The notes under the pieces: generated by a model
What the model saw: only the letters and a program-made list of their open reading frames with translations
Database searches by the model: none
Told to the model about the DNA's origin: nothing
Assembly (NCBI GenBank): GCA_009746045.1
Contig: RPFO01000090.1
Location: 1,228,025 to 1,292,024, forward strand
Length of the DNA: 64,000 nt
Direction: 5' to 3'
Source: Mesostigma viride
Lineage: Eukaryota > Streptophyta > Mesostigmatophyceae > Mesostigmatales > Mesostigmataceae
Made by a program: the position numbers and the translations under genes
Shown: in pieces, positions 1 through 11,100 of the stretch
How positions within the stretch are numbered: position 1 is the stretch's first letter
Layout of the letters: each line of letters begins with the position of its first letter

Positions 1-477
1 GCTCCTGTTAACTAGTCAATACTGTGCACCTACTAAATAGTTAGTATTGATCCTGCCAGGCCATAACATCTACTGACCAATCATGCATGAATAACGAAAC
101 CCTCTTGGCGACGTCAGCTCCCATGTACCAGGCACTTTATCAATCCTCCTATCTCCGCGTGCCTGAGACTGCCCCACCTCCCAAAGCCCGGCCCCCTCAC
201 GAACCACACAATTCTGAAACCTGAATGCTTCCCCCCAACTGGCATGCTCCCCAACCACCTGCCTGTGGACCTGGCTCCACCAAACCCACCCGTCTATTAT
301 GCTTGCCCCTGTCATCACTCCTCCCCTAGTAGGTGAACCTGAGCCGCATCGTCCCCTCTCATAAACCACACACATGAACCCTTTTAACTCTCCCCCCACC
401 TTCATGCAACCCCCCACCACGTGTGCCTACCCCCCCTCTTCCCCCCCCGGGCTTCCTCCTGTGTTGCACCGGTCCAG
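1..477. other. PI-PLC intron sequence with a decayed copy of the next exon boundary
   Basis: No complete exon was recognised here. The stretch is C-rich and probably belongs to the intron before the first visible PLC exon. At 331-350 there is a 20-base near-copy (one mismatch) of the acceptor and exon start at 476-495, without the rest of the exon. Open frames on either strand here have no recognisable domain. Confidence 0.5.
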
Positions 478-3400
478 GTGAACCTCAGCCGCATCTTTCC
501 GGCGGGCGCGCGCGTCGACTCCGGTAAGTGTGTACACATGCCCACCATGTCACTACGATATCTTATTAGTATCAGTTTCTTATCAGTATTAGGTACACCC
601 TGTTTACAATACTCTATACATGTAGCTTGCGTCGGTCCTATTGACTTCAAAATTATGTGTGGAAGTTAACGTTACTCTTTTGGTCTTCATGCATTCGACA
701 GGCAGTGCTCCGCCCCCCCCGGATGTTGGCGAATTTTTTTAAAGAAAAATAAAAACCCAATAGGATTTCTTAGACAGTTATATAATTTATCCTAAACTGT
801 GAAGCCTTGCCCTAGTGGGCTGCTTGTGCCCTGATTCACATAACCTTGGCATACGCAGGGCTCCCTAATAAAACATCCGAAAATGATAACTTAGCATGCA
901 TACAAGCATGCCTAGTCACAATAGGAGGTTACAAAACATAGTACGCAGCACTCGTAGGCTGTGTAGCTCACATTAGCTCACCCATACATTATTGGCGTGA
1001 CCTCACACGATGCCGCCTTTGGGTTTGCATGCACCCTACACCCATAGGCCGTTGGAAGTTGGTAAAGCTAGTATACCTAGGGAGACCCGGGTTCCTCTGT
1101 AAAACTGAGGACCAGGTTCTTCGTCACCGCTAGCTAGTGCCATCTTGGCTTTCGTCGGGCATGGATTTCAGGCTGGGCGTGCGCTGAGCCACCTGCATCG
1201 CCCTCCTCTACGGCACCCTCATCCCCATTCCTCCTTATCAGTGTCGTCCCCTTCTAACTCGTTGCCTGCCTGCGCCTGGTGTGTAACGACCGTGCCCAAA
1301 GCCCGCCGACCTCTCGTATTGCCGGCCAAGGCTAAAACGCCACCACCTCATGTGAAATGGTCCTTGAATTTGTAGCCCAGGGGAATCGGGGGCTCTTTCT
1401 TCTTCGTTGTGATTCGCTTCTCTAGCGCACTATTGAAAAATGTAGGATTAGAAAACACACAAAACGAAGTCAGCTGGCACGACTGCGGTGAACTTCATGC
1501 AACGTTTTGTGGCTCAGCACCTTCGTGTTGCGTACCTACTGCAGGTCTGCAGCGCATTTGTTACCCGCTCAAGTCTACGCATTTGACAGACTGGACTTTC
1601 CGGCTGCCCAGTGCTGACCCCATTCGTTGTACAGGGTCAGAGCTGCACCGCGCCACGCCTTTTGCTACTAGGGTACAGAACATCGATTTACTCACAAGTT
1701 GAAGTTGAAACTTTGGCCCCTCCTCTACAGTTGCAGTTAGCACGTCCAACAGCAGTCTAGTACACCAAATCTCTGCTGCCCATTGCGGCGTGGCAACAAC
1801 AACAACAACGACAACAACAACAAGATTTGTGCTGGTCAAGCTCACACCGGTATTCAAGTGGGCAACAACGACAACCGAGTCGCGAGGGAGCTATGATTGT
1901 GCAAAATCGCCTAGCCTTGACGAGCCGTTGCCCATGATTATTTTTTAATTACTGCGTCTGAGGGTCACGCACTACTACTTTAACCTCATCAGCAAGGTAT
2001 GTTGTAGCTACGATAGGACCGTCGCGAGATTCCATGCCCTGGCGCACTGGTTCTCGTCGGGCATTCAGCAGGGCTCTGCTGTGTCGGCATTTAAACTCGG
2101 TGGAGGTGTTAGCATGGCAGCAATCTGCAAACTATTTGTAAGTGCCGGGAATAGTAACATATACTAATCGAAATTGATATTTTGTAATAGTCAGTATATA
2201 AGTACCGGGTCTGTCTGACGGGGAAACCGGGGAACCCCGGCCGGCATTTAAACTAGCATGGCTTACCGGTCGAACGGGGGGGGGGGGTTCCTGCCCTGAA
2301 CCCAGCATACCGGTCGGCCGGGGGGGGTTTCTTGCTTGGCATATAGCATACCGGTCGGCCGGGGGGGGGTTCCTGCTTGGCATATAGCACACCGGTCGGC
2401 CGGGGGGGGCTTACCGGTCGGCCGGGGGGGCACCGGTAATTACCGGAGAATTACCGGAACCGGTGCGTTAGCAGAAAGACTGTTGACAGGGCCACGGAAC
2501 GTACCTCTTTTGTCACATTCTCAGGTTCTCAACACAGACCACAACTACTTGCTTTCTTTCATGTGTAAGGGCTCTCTTTCCCCAGTTTTATTATCACTTC
2601 CACGCGGACCCTGCGGCGTTGGTACATGACCTCCCCTAGGGTGTTAACATATTCCTTCTTCATGGGGTCCAAATGTCTTGTATTGTTTTACCATTTCTCG
2701 TTTCATCATTCAGCATCTCATAATGTATTTTCAATTGCTTTGCTGTCACTTGTTTCATTCTCTCTCGCCTCAACGCCCCCCCCCCTGCCAGGCAACTACG
2801 ACCCAATCGCTGCCTGGAACGTTGGCTGCCAGATCGTCGCCCTCAACTACCAGACGCCGGGCGCGCCCATGCACCTCAACCACGGCCGCTTCCTGGACAA
2901 CGGAGGGAGCGGGTATGTGCTCAAGCCGCCCTTCCTGCGGGGTCCCTCGGGGCCCGACAGCCGCCCCCTGCAGGGCCCCGTGCCCTGCACCGTCATCCTG
3001 TCCGTCCTCTCAGCGACCAACCTCCCGCCGCCTGGGTCCGGCCGCAGTAAAGGGGAGACGATCGATCCGTTTGTCAAGGTGTCGGTGCGCGGCGCCCCCG
3101 AGGACGAGGCGGAGTTTGAGACCAAGATGGTCGAGAACAACGGGTTTGACCCCGTGTTCAACGCGGCCCCGCACGTGTTCCAGCTGGCGAAGCCCGAGCT
3201 GGCGATGCTCTACCTACGGGTGAGTGGTCAATTTAGGCTTCAAATAATAGTGCTAATCTATATTATTATTACTACTATTATTGTTATTTTCGAGAAAAAT
3301 AGTGATTCGTTGAGGACGATGAAAGGCATGGTTGACAAACGCCAAGCAAACCTGAGCTGGCGCCTGGCGATGATGTACTGGCAGGTGACTTGTTTAGTTT

Positions 3401-3676
3401 CATGTCAATCAGTTGCATTATCAAAACAGCTCACCGGATGCTTGTTGAGGACATGCCTGACCCTGTGATTATCTTTATTCGCCCACTGGCCCTAACACCC
3501 CCACATCGTTTTGTGGCCATGGCTGGGTTACTTGAACCGCGCCTTGGGGGCATGTGTTAGGTAATCGTGGTTCTCTGAACATAGTTTCTTGATTAGTGAA
3601 TGGAAAGATAGCTGCTACAGGTGAGCTGGCACTGGCCATGGACGCATCGTGGTATGCCTTCAGTGCATATCCACTT

Positions 3677-3770
<94 letters not shown>

Positions 3771-4478
3771 CACTTACTTACTCACTCACTCACTCACTCA
3801 CTCACTCACTCACTCACTCACTCACTCACTCACTCACTCACTCACTCACCCACCCACCCACCCACCCACCCACCCACCCACCCACCCACCCACCCACCCA
3901 CCCACCCACCCACCCACCCACCCACCCACCCACCCACCCACCCACCCACCCACCCACCCACCCACCCACCACCCACCCACCCACCCACCCACCCACCCAC
4001 CCACCCACCCACCCACCCACCCACCCACCCACCCACCCACCCACCCACCCACCCACCCACCCACTCACTCACTCACTCACTCACACACTCACTCACTCAC
4101 TCACTACTCACTCACTCACTCACTCACTCACTCACTCACTTACTTACTTACTTACTAACTTACTTACTTACTTACTTACTAACTTACTTACTTACTTACT
4201 AACTTACTTACAGACACATATAACCAACAATTACACCACATTTAATAACCCCTTTCACGACATGTCGCCCTGCAACCCCCCCCCAACACACACACCACCA
4301 CCACCACCACCAGGTCAAGGACCGCGACACGATGAGTGACGACTTTGTCGGCTATGGCATCGTCCCTGTGCCGTGCCTGCGCACGGGCTTCCGCCGCATC
4401 CAGCTCTACTCCAACTACGGGACCATGCCTGCTGCGTTCCAGCTTGCCAGCCTGTTGTGCTACATCTACGTCAAGTGA
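478..4478 (+). CDS. Phosphoinositide-specific phospholipase C, C-terminal part (end of Y domain plus C2)
   Basis: PI-PLC hydrolyses PIP2 at the membrane to inositol trisphosphate and diacylglycerol. Three exons are visible: 478-523, 2792-3219 and 4314-4478. They join in phase to 212 residues ending at TGA 4476-4478. The first reads LSRIFPAGARVDSG and continues as NYDPIAAWNVGCQ, ALNYQT and NGGSGYVLKP, the hallmark end of the PLC Y barrel. A C2 domain follows: SVLSATNLPPPG, then DPFVKVSV, and in the last exon DRDTMSDDFVGYG and GFRRIQL. The X domain, the catalytic histidines and any EF-hand lie left of the window, so this is a partial gene. Intron 523/2792 is 2.3 kb and intron 3219/4314 is 1.1 kb, both filled with satellites. 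The donors are GTAAGT and GTGAGT and the acceptors are CAG. Family assignment is firm; subtype is not resolvable. Confidence 0.93.
2256..2440. repeat. G-rich minisatellite in PLC intron
   Basis: Four to five imperfect copies of a roughly 36-base unit containing ACCGGTCGGCCGGGGGG followed by TTCCTGCTTGGCATATAGC. The G-runs vary in length between copies. No gene function. Confidence 0.85.
3677..4210. repeat. Symmetric compound tetranucleotide array (ACTT-ACTC-ACCC-ACTC-ACTT)
   Basis: This tetranucleotide array lies in the last PLC intron. The order is ACTT (about 3677-3780), ACTC (3781-3848), ACCC (3848-4062), ACTC (4063-4140) and ACTT (4139-4210). Each step inward changes one T to C, and the two halves mirror each other in order. 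It ends about 100 bases before the acceptor at 4313. The frames through it give PTHP- or LLTY-type peptides that are not genes. Confidence 0.97.
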
Positions 4479-4580
4479 GGGCCGGCTGTGCTACATCTAC
4501 GTCAATAGAGGGCCTGCTGTGCTACATCCACATCAAGTGAGGGCCTGCGGTGCGGTTGACATCTGCATCAACCGAGGCTG
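4451..4580 (+). repeat. Tandem echoes of the PLC stop-codon region
   Basis: The last coding bases plus stop (GTGCTACATCTACGTCAAG, TGA) are followed at about 32-base spacing by two clear and one weak further copy (about 4485, 4516 and 4550). The second copy lacks the TGA. The first copy carries the functional stop. Confidence 0.85.
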
Positions 4581-5715
4581 GCCATGGTCTATGCATTGAA
4601 CACTAGGGCGATTGGGGTGCCATTACGTGAGGGCTGGTTTGCACGTTTTGGATGGGTGTTTGTTGGATGCAGCGTGGAGAATACTGACTGAGACCATATG
4701 GGTGGGGTGTAGCCGTGGGCCATGAATTAATTAATTCAGAACATAGCTGCGTTGGGAGTATACGTAACACATGTGGGCCATGTCCAATTCGTTTGGCGGC
4801 CTGGTGCCGGGACAAGTGGATACCAACGAAACAACCAGATGATACACTTGAACGACATGGTGCCTCTACTTGTGACCTGTGATCGTCGTACCGTTGCACC
4901 CATGCTGGGAAGGTGTGATATGTCTCATTTTTTACCACTGCAGCGTGTGCACACTCTCTCCATGCAGCCAAAGAGCCCAAATAGGAATCCGATGGCACAT
5001 GGACTAATGCTTGGTTTTTATAGGTTTTAGAGATATCTAGCTGTTGTGCTAGAAGGATGATCTAACAATCCCATGTTGGTTCACTTTGCCGGCACTGAAT
5101 GTTCAGCTTGTAAAACTTGCAGTCAGATAGCTGTTTCCATAGCACGTATGGCATTGAACGTGCAGTCCGCATCTGAAGAGAATATTTGTTAGATCTCAAG
5201 CTCCCAAGAAGACCGGCATTTAATTAATATAATTAGTTGAGCCCTGCCACAGATGCAGCAGCCAACAGTGGCCTTAAGGTTTCTCAAGAGTAGTGCGAAT
5301 GCAAGGTTTGACAAGCCACGAGCCACGAGGTAGCCATGGCTGACGGCGGAGCTCATAACTTTCCCGTTTAGGCACCAAATTCGGCCGTGACTACTAAAAT
5401 CGCTTCGTCTTTCTACAACGCACACGCTGATATATATTTTCGTGAAGCTATCACACAATATCCCTCCTTGTCCTGGGCATTTTGTTCCCACATGGCATGC
5501 CCCGGACCGAGCGCGGCCGGGGCGCCACCCGTGGACCTTCTGGGATTATCAAGACTCTTGTTGAACTCTTGCTTCGTTTGTTGGTCAAAGACTACATGAC
5601 TGAGACCTTATGCTCCGTCAAGTTCGGTGCTTTTTGCAACGTCACCCACACTTATCGATCGGTGCTGCCCCTTGGCACAAGCTCTACAAACAGGTCGTGG
5701 ACCGGCTGGATCGCG
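4581..5715. other. Intergenic, with old retroelement scraps
   Basis: No gene was recognised. About 4728-4800 (minus-strand sense) resembles the 3' end of the non-autonomous element at 6240-6599: CTCCCAACG hairpin bases, then GCTATGTT, then an AATT tail. About 5497-5535 resembles a short piece of the LINE C-terminal coding region (gene-sense plus). The rest is unassigned. Confidence 0.5.
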
Positions 5716-7200
5716 TAATTAATTAATTAATTAACTAACTAATTAATCAATTAATAGACACGTGACTGCGTCATGTGAGCATAAGTCCTCAGTGGGAGGG
5801 GAACATGGGATGGAATGGATCGATGGTGTAAGCTATCTAGGTCCTAGTTACAGGGTTGTGGGCACCGCGGCCCGAATCGCTATGAAATGCCATACGCGGT
5901 CACACGCGGAGCCCCCACAGACTTGGGGGTGGTCTCCTTCATCACTACTTGCCATCTATCCTTGCGTACCATCTGCCTCGATCCATATTACAGCCAAACC
6001 AGGAGGCTGCCCGGGTGTGAGCCCGTCACGTCTAGTGTATAGCATGTGCATGTCCATGCCGAGTCTATCACGAAAAGCCCACGGGTGGTGGCCCTGCCGC
6101 GCGCGGCCTGGGGCACGCGCCAGGTGAGGATCGCCCAGGTTGGGCGGGCTTTGTGCCAGCTAGTCTATCTGATGTGTTGACCTGATCTGTGCGCCGGGGC
6201 CAGGTGCCCGGCTAGGCCCACGTGCCTGTGCCTAATAATTGAATTGAATTGAATTGAATTGTAACATAACTCCGTTGGGAGTATATGTAGCACATAGCCC
6301 AGAGAAGGGGCATATGGCCTATCATACATTCTAAGCTACTTCCTGCAAGGGTGGGAATGTAAACAACACTTGCTCTAGGTGCACTAGGGCACCTGCACCA
6401 CCCAGAGTTTCAGGCAACACCCAGCGAAGGGGAGCCTGTCATAGGTGGGGAAGATCATCATGGCTATACAAGAGCTAGGACATGGCTTCTCTACAGAGAG
6501 CATCTCTCTGCATGGCATAGCATGGCGAAATTCTTAATGCAACATCCATGGGGGTCCCGTTATAGGCAGGGCTTGGCTAAATTCTGTAGACAACATCCAG
6601 TGCCTAATAATGTGGGAAACATAGGGCAAATCAGCGCACAAATCCTCATTACTTATGTGCAAACCAAAGAGGATGTTATGGGGCCTTGAGCAGCATCTTG
6701 GTGACGTTGCCATTGAGTCGTTGCTCTGGACAGCTCCTGCGTCAGTTGCATGTCCAGGTCTCGGCGCCGTAGGTCAGGATCGTCAGAATGACGACCTTGA
6801 AGAGGTCACGCTTGACGATCCGGCGTATAGGGCGGGGTTGCTCCACCAGCGGCGGTGGTAATGGAGTTGCGCCCACGCCATGCCTAGCCGGGTCGTCAGG
6901 TCGTCCTCGCAGTCAGGAAGCCAACTGCCGAGCAGCCAGCTTGAAGCGGCCTGAATTAGGGTAGTTGACCTCGGTGTTGTCTAAGAGGCGGAGTGGGGGC
7001 GGGGACCCGGCCATATTGCCGAGAGCCAGGGCCTCCGTTTTGGGGCTGATTTCTAGACCAACAGCCCGAGCCTCGAGCGCCAGGCAGTCCAGCCAAAGTT
7101 GGGCAGACGCCGGCTTCGCGATGAGCGTGATGTCGTCGGCATAAGTGAGTTCAGTGAGTAAATTCTGCCTGTTGGACGGCCCCCCTGAAGTCCCCAAGCT
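5716..7200 (-). mobile_element. 5'-truncated APE-type LINE, interrupted by a second insertion
   Basis: Read on the minus strand, about 7197-6913 encodes a reverse-transcriptase piece with TYADDITLIAKPA and WLDCLALEARAVGLEIS, closely matching the fuller LINE at 7629-11459. About 6860-6610 encodes the following YGAETWT and HISNEDL region with a stop inside. About 6230-5760 holds the C-terminal GHLA, QVDT and TWR region and the 3' UTR. The 3' end is an (AATT)n tail at 5716-5755, preceded by CACGTGACTGCGTCATGTG. Stops and frame breaks make it a dead copy. It is split at 6240-6599 by a separate element. It is almost an inverted twin of the 54545-55140 copy. Confidence 0.88.
6240..6599 (-). mobile_element. 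Non-autonomous retrotransposon (SINE-like) nested in a LINE
   Basis: A 360-base insertion lies inside the LINE above. The 12-base sequence GTGCCTAATAAT is present on both sides (6228-6239 and 6600-6611) as a target-site duplication. On the minus strand the element starts TGGATGTTGTCTACAG and ends with a CTCCCAACGGAG hairpin, GTTATGTTAC and an AATTC repeat tail. It has no coding capacity. Its 3' end resembles those of nearby LINEs, suggesting mobilisation by the same machinery. Related ends occur near 4730 and 54520-54545. I see no clear tRNA-like head. Confidence 0.85.
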
Positions 7201-7628
7201 CGTTCGTGATCACTAGGCCAGGGGCTCAGCCAGCAATGCTAGCAAAGCAGGGTAGTCATGGATAAAATGAGCATAGCTCACTAAATAGTGCAACCATAGA
7301 TAGATAATGTATATAGCTACTAGGCGCTCTACACGTAAGCCAGCCATAATTTCAATGCACATGCAAGGCTACACATTTCCATCACCATTCATATTCATCA
7401 TCCTGAACGACTCGAACACGCGGACAAGATAACGGCAGGCTCGAGCTACCATGGTCCGGACTCTCCCCCTCGAGCTACCATGGTCCGGATTCTCCCGATT
7501 TCTGGCCTGCGCTGGTTGTCTCCTTGATATAGCTACTGGTCGCAAATTCGGACAACCGGGTACAGCTATCTGTAGGCGCTCATTAACAAGCATGCATCCT
7601 TCAATCCATCCATCATTTACACAAAGCC
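7201..7628. other. Intergenic spacer upstream of the full LINE
   Basis: No gene was recognised. A 31-base tandem duplication containing CGAGCTACCATGGTCCGGA lies at about 7439-7500. The left target-site copy of the LINE, ATTTACACAAAGCC, is at 7615-7628. Confidence 0.6.
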
Positions 7629-7731
7629 GTACCAGGCCCGCCCCAGCTGCGTCATCATCGTCTACGCACGTCCCGGGTATGGATGGCGCCCGGTAAGGGC
7701 ACACCCTCGCGGCCTCGCGGTACAATAGGCT

Positions 7732-8109
7732 TTGGGCACAGCCTTTATAAACAAGCCCCTTTCCATCCTCATGTCGCACCGTGCGAGCATGATCAGGATG
7801 CAAGGTCGCCAGGCACGCCACGGTCAACCTTCCCGCCAATTTACCAGCCTTACACGCCTCCTAGCCCGCCTTGAGCGGGATGAGGCCCAGTCGACACGCC
7901 GGCGACCCCAGCCAGGACGGAGACGACGCATATCCGTCCTGAAAGAAAGCCTCCATGCGTTGACAAGCATTAACCCCAATCGCCACCCTCCCCCTCCCCC
8001 CCCCCCCACCCCCACCCCCACCTCCAGCACTACCCTTCTCCACCCCCACCCCCACCCCCACCCCCCCGCTAATAGGGCAACGGCCCATTCTTGGTATTGC
8101 AAGTTTTAA
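7732..8109 (+). CDS. LINE 5' open frame, arginine-rich then proline-rich (possible ORF1 or N-terminal part)
   Basis: This 125-residue frame starts at ATG 7732. Residues about 20-65 are arginine-rich (TRRRPQPGRRRR), and a Pro/Thr/His run follows from a (CCCCCA)n tract. It ends with TAA at the point where the endonuclease frame, one base over, reads ASFNVRTL. An indel in the C-run at 7990-8060 could have separated one original reading frame into two. It could equally be a short ORF1 or non-coding 5' UTR. Confidence 0.45.
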   Translation: MGTAFINKPLSILMSHRASMIRMQGRQARHGQPSRQFTSLTRLLARLERDEAQSTRRRPQPGRRRRISVLKESLHALTSINPNRHPPPPPPPTPTPTSSTTLLHPHPHPHPPANRATAHSWYCKF

Positions 8110-11100
8110 CGTGCGCACCCTCCCTGCAGATCCTTCTACGAGCGGCGGCACCCCAGCACGCCAACGCGTCGACGAGCTGATCGCCCTGTGCGCCGACAAC
8201 AAGATCGCTGTTCTTGGAGTCCAGGAGCACCGACGCACCGTTGACCCTCAGCACGCGGTCAACGGTCTGCTGGTCGACGACCTGCGTGCAGGCTGGCGGT
8301 TCCACTATGGTGGCGGCGACGCGCCGGGCCAAGGTGGTGTGGGCCTCTTGTGCTCGCCGGCAGCATCAGAGCAGCTCCAGTCCATCGTGCTGCGGTCCCC
8401 GCGTGTGCTAGTGGCCACTTTTTCGGCCACTGAGGGCCATTCACACCACACGCTAACCGTTATCGTGGGATATGCACCACATGCGGGTCGAGCTCAGGCG
8501 GAACGTGAGGCCTTCTTCGACGCCCTCAAGGAGGAGGAGGCCAACATCCCAGCTCGGCACTTCCTGGTTATGCTGCTCGACGCCAACGCCACGCTGCCAG
8601 TTGGCACTGGGGGCGCTCAGTATTCCCCAACCAACACGACAGCCAACGGTAACACGCCTTTATTTGCGAATCTGCTGGCAGAATCTGCGCTGGTTGCATG
8701 CAATGCTTCTTTCGCACGCCCCGCTGAGCAGCTGGCCACCTTTTTTGGGCCGTCGGATCGGGTGGTGTGCCTTGATTATGTCTGCGTACGTCGGGCTCAG
8801 CGCCCCTCAGTTGTCGATGCTCGCGTCCTGCAAGATTCTGTCAGCACGGTGGAATCTGATCATCGTCTCGTGCTCGCTCGCATCAGATTGCGGTTTCCTG
8901 GGGTGAAACCGTCGCGACAGCTGGCACCTCAGCCAGATCTGAAAGTGCTCCGGATTGTGCTGAAGGATGCCGACAAGATGTCAGCAGCAGAGCAGGCCGC
9001 TATGTCGCACAGGGATGATTTCCTGGCCGTATTCGACGCCGGGGGCAGCCGACAGCAGTTACACGCCATTCCGCCGCCGGGGGATATTTCAGTGATCCTC
9101 CGTGGTGTCGCCGCCAAGTATCGCCTGGCTGCCCGCACCCTCCCCACCTTGCCTCCGCGTCGGCAGCTTGCTGTCCACCGTCACGCACCGACAGTGGTCG
9201 CCGCCAGGCAGATGCTCCGCCGCAACAGAGATCCGATCGCCAAACCTGGGCTGCAAGCAGCTCTGAGGGCCGCCTACGAGCAGGCTGAGAAGGCAGATGC
9301 TCAGCAGATGGTCAAGGACCTGCGCAGCTGCCAGCAGAAGCACGACGGCAAGGGGGCCTGGTTCTGGTACAAGCGCCTCGGGCACCCGGACGGCCTCGGC
9401 CGGCCCCACCGCCACGACGTCCCCGGCGCCCCAGCCAAGCGGCTTCGTACCTGGGCCACGGCCACGGCCGAGGTCGTGGGGACAGCTGCGCCGCCCCCAC
9501 CCCTGCTCCCAGCCGCCGCCGCCCGCCCGGCCGCCCTGGCCGGCCCCGCTGGGCCCCCTGCCCCGCCTAGGTCAGCGGCGGACTACCTAGTCCCCCCGCT
9601 GGTCGGCCCACTTGGCGACCCGTCTGACATGCCTCCTTTCACCTCTCGCGAGGTCACGGAGGCGGTCCAGCGCCTGCGTTATGACGCAGCCACCGGCTCT
9701 GACGAGATTCCGGCCGCAGTTGTAAAACTTGCAGCCGAATTCGAGGACACAGGTGTTATGCTGCTCTTCCGGGACATCTGCAACCGCCTTCTGCTGTCGT
9801 CGCAACCACCTCCAGCGGCCTGGCAACACAGTTTTCGCACGATGCTGTACAAGAACAAGGGGTCGCCTGCCGACCCCGGCAACTACAGAGGGGTGTGCAT
9901 TCAAAGTGCCCCCCTCAAGCTTCTTATGCGGCTCATCCTGAACCGCCTGCGCACGGCCCTGGACGGTCACCTCAGCGAGACTCAGCACGGCTTCCGTTCA
10001 GGTCGCAACACAGTACAGGCGCTCTTCGCTACTCGCCGACTGGTGGAGGAACTGCAACGCCTTCAGCCTGGTGAGTCCCCTTTGCACCTTGTGCTGGTGG
10101 ACTTCATCAAAGCCTTCGATTCGGTTTTCTGGCCTGCGCTTTGGGACATCCTCGAGTTGTTCCGGATCCCCCGCCCCCTGATTGCTGTCATCCGCAACCT
10201 GTATGAAGGGTCCACCACTTCGGTGCGCACTTCTTACGGGACCACGCCCCCATGCCCTTTACAGAAGGGTGTGTGGCAGGGCTGCGTGCTGTCGCCCTAC
10301 CTGTTCATTATTGTTGTCGAATACGTAATGATTCAGGCGCGCAAGCGATTTGCCCGCATCGTGGGCAGGGAACCAGGAGTGCAGGTTGCTAACAAATTCT
10401 GGCATGGCGGTGCGGACACGGAGATTCGGCTAGCAGACATCATTTACGCAGACGACACCACCCTCTTCGAGGACACTGAGCACGTGCAGACATGGCTTGA
10501 CTGCCTGGCTCTCGAGGCCCGTGCAGTGGGGCTTGAGGTCAGCAAGAAGACAGAGGCCCTGGCGGTTGGGCTCACCAACTCACCGCCGCCCCTCTATCTC
10601 CTAGACGGCTCTCGAGTCCTGTATCGGGACCGCGTTAAGCTGCTGGGCAGCCTGCTCCCCAGCTGCGAGGTTGATGTGGACCATCGCATCTCCCTCGCCT
10701 GGCACGCTTTACGTCAGTACCGGGCCCTGTGGCGCAAGCCCCTGGGCAAGATCGAGAAACAGGACCTGTTCAAGGTCCTCGTCCTTCCTGTTCTCACGTA
10801 TGGCGCCGAGACGTGGACCCTCACCGCCGACCTGGCCCGCAAGCTGGACGGCGCGGTCACCAGCATGCTGCGTTCCATTTTCAGAGTAGGATATGCTGCT
10901 CATGTCCGCAATGAGGACCTGTACCAGGGCATGCCCTATATCACCAGCACCATTAAGCAACGCCGCCTGCAGCTTGTAGGGCACCTAGCTCGCACCAACC
11001 AGGTAGACACCTCACGTGGCCCCCCCGCAGGACTGCGACCAGCCCAGCCTGGCCGGCACCTCCTGACGTGGGCTGGGCCTAGTGATGTTAGACGCCGCAA

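Noticed and set aside
3596..4339. Long open frames through the ACTT/ACCC array (Thr-His-Pro and Gly-Trp-Val repeats)
   Set aside because: A stop-free frame is expected from a pure tetranucleotide repeat; it is intronic and flanked by working PLC splice sites.
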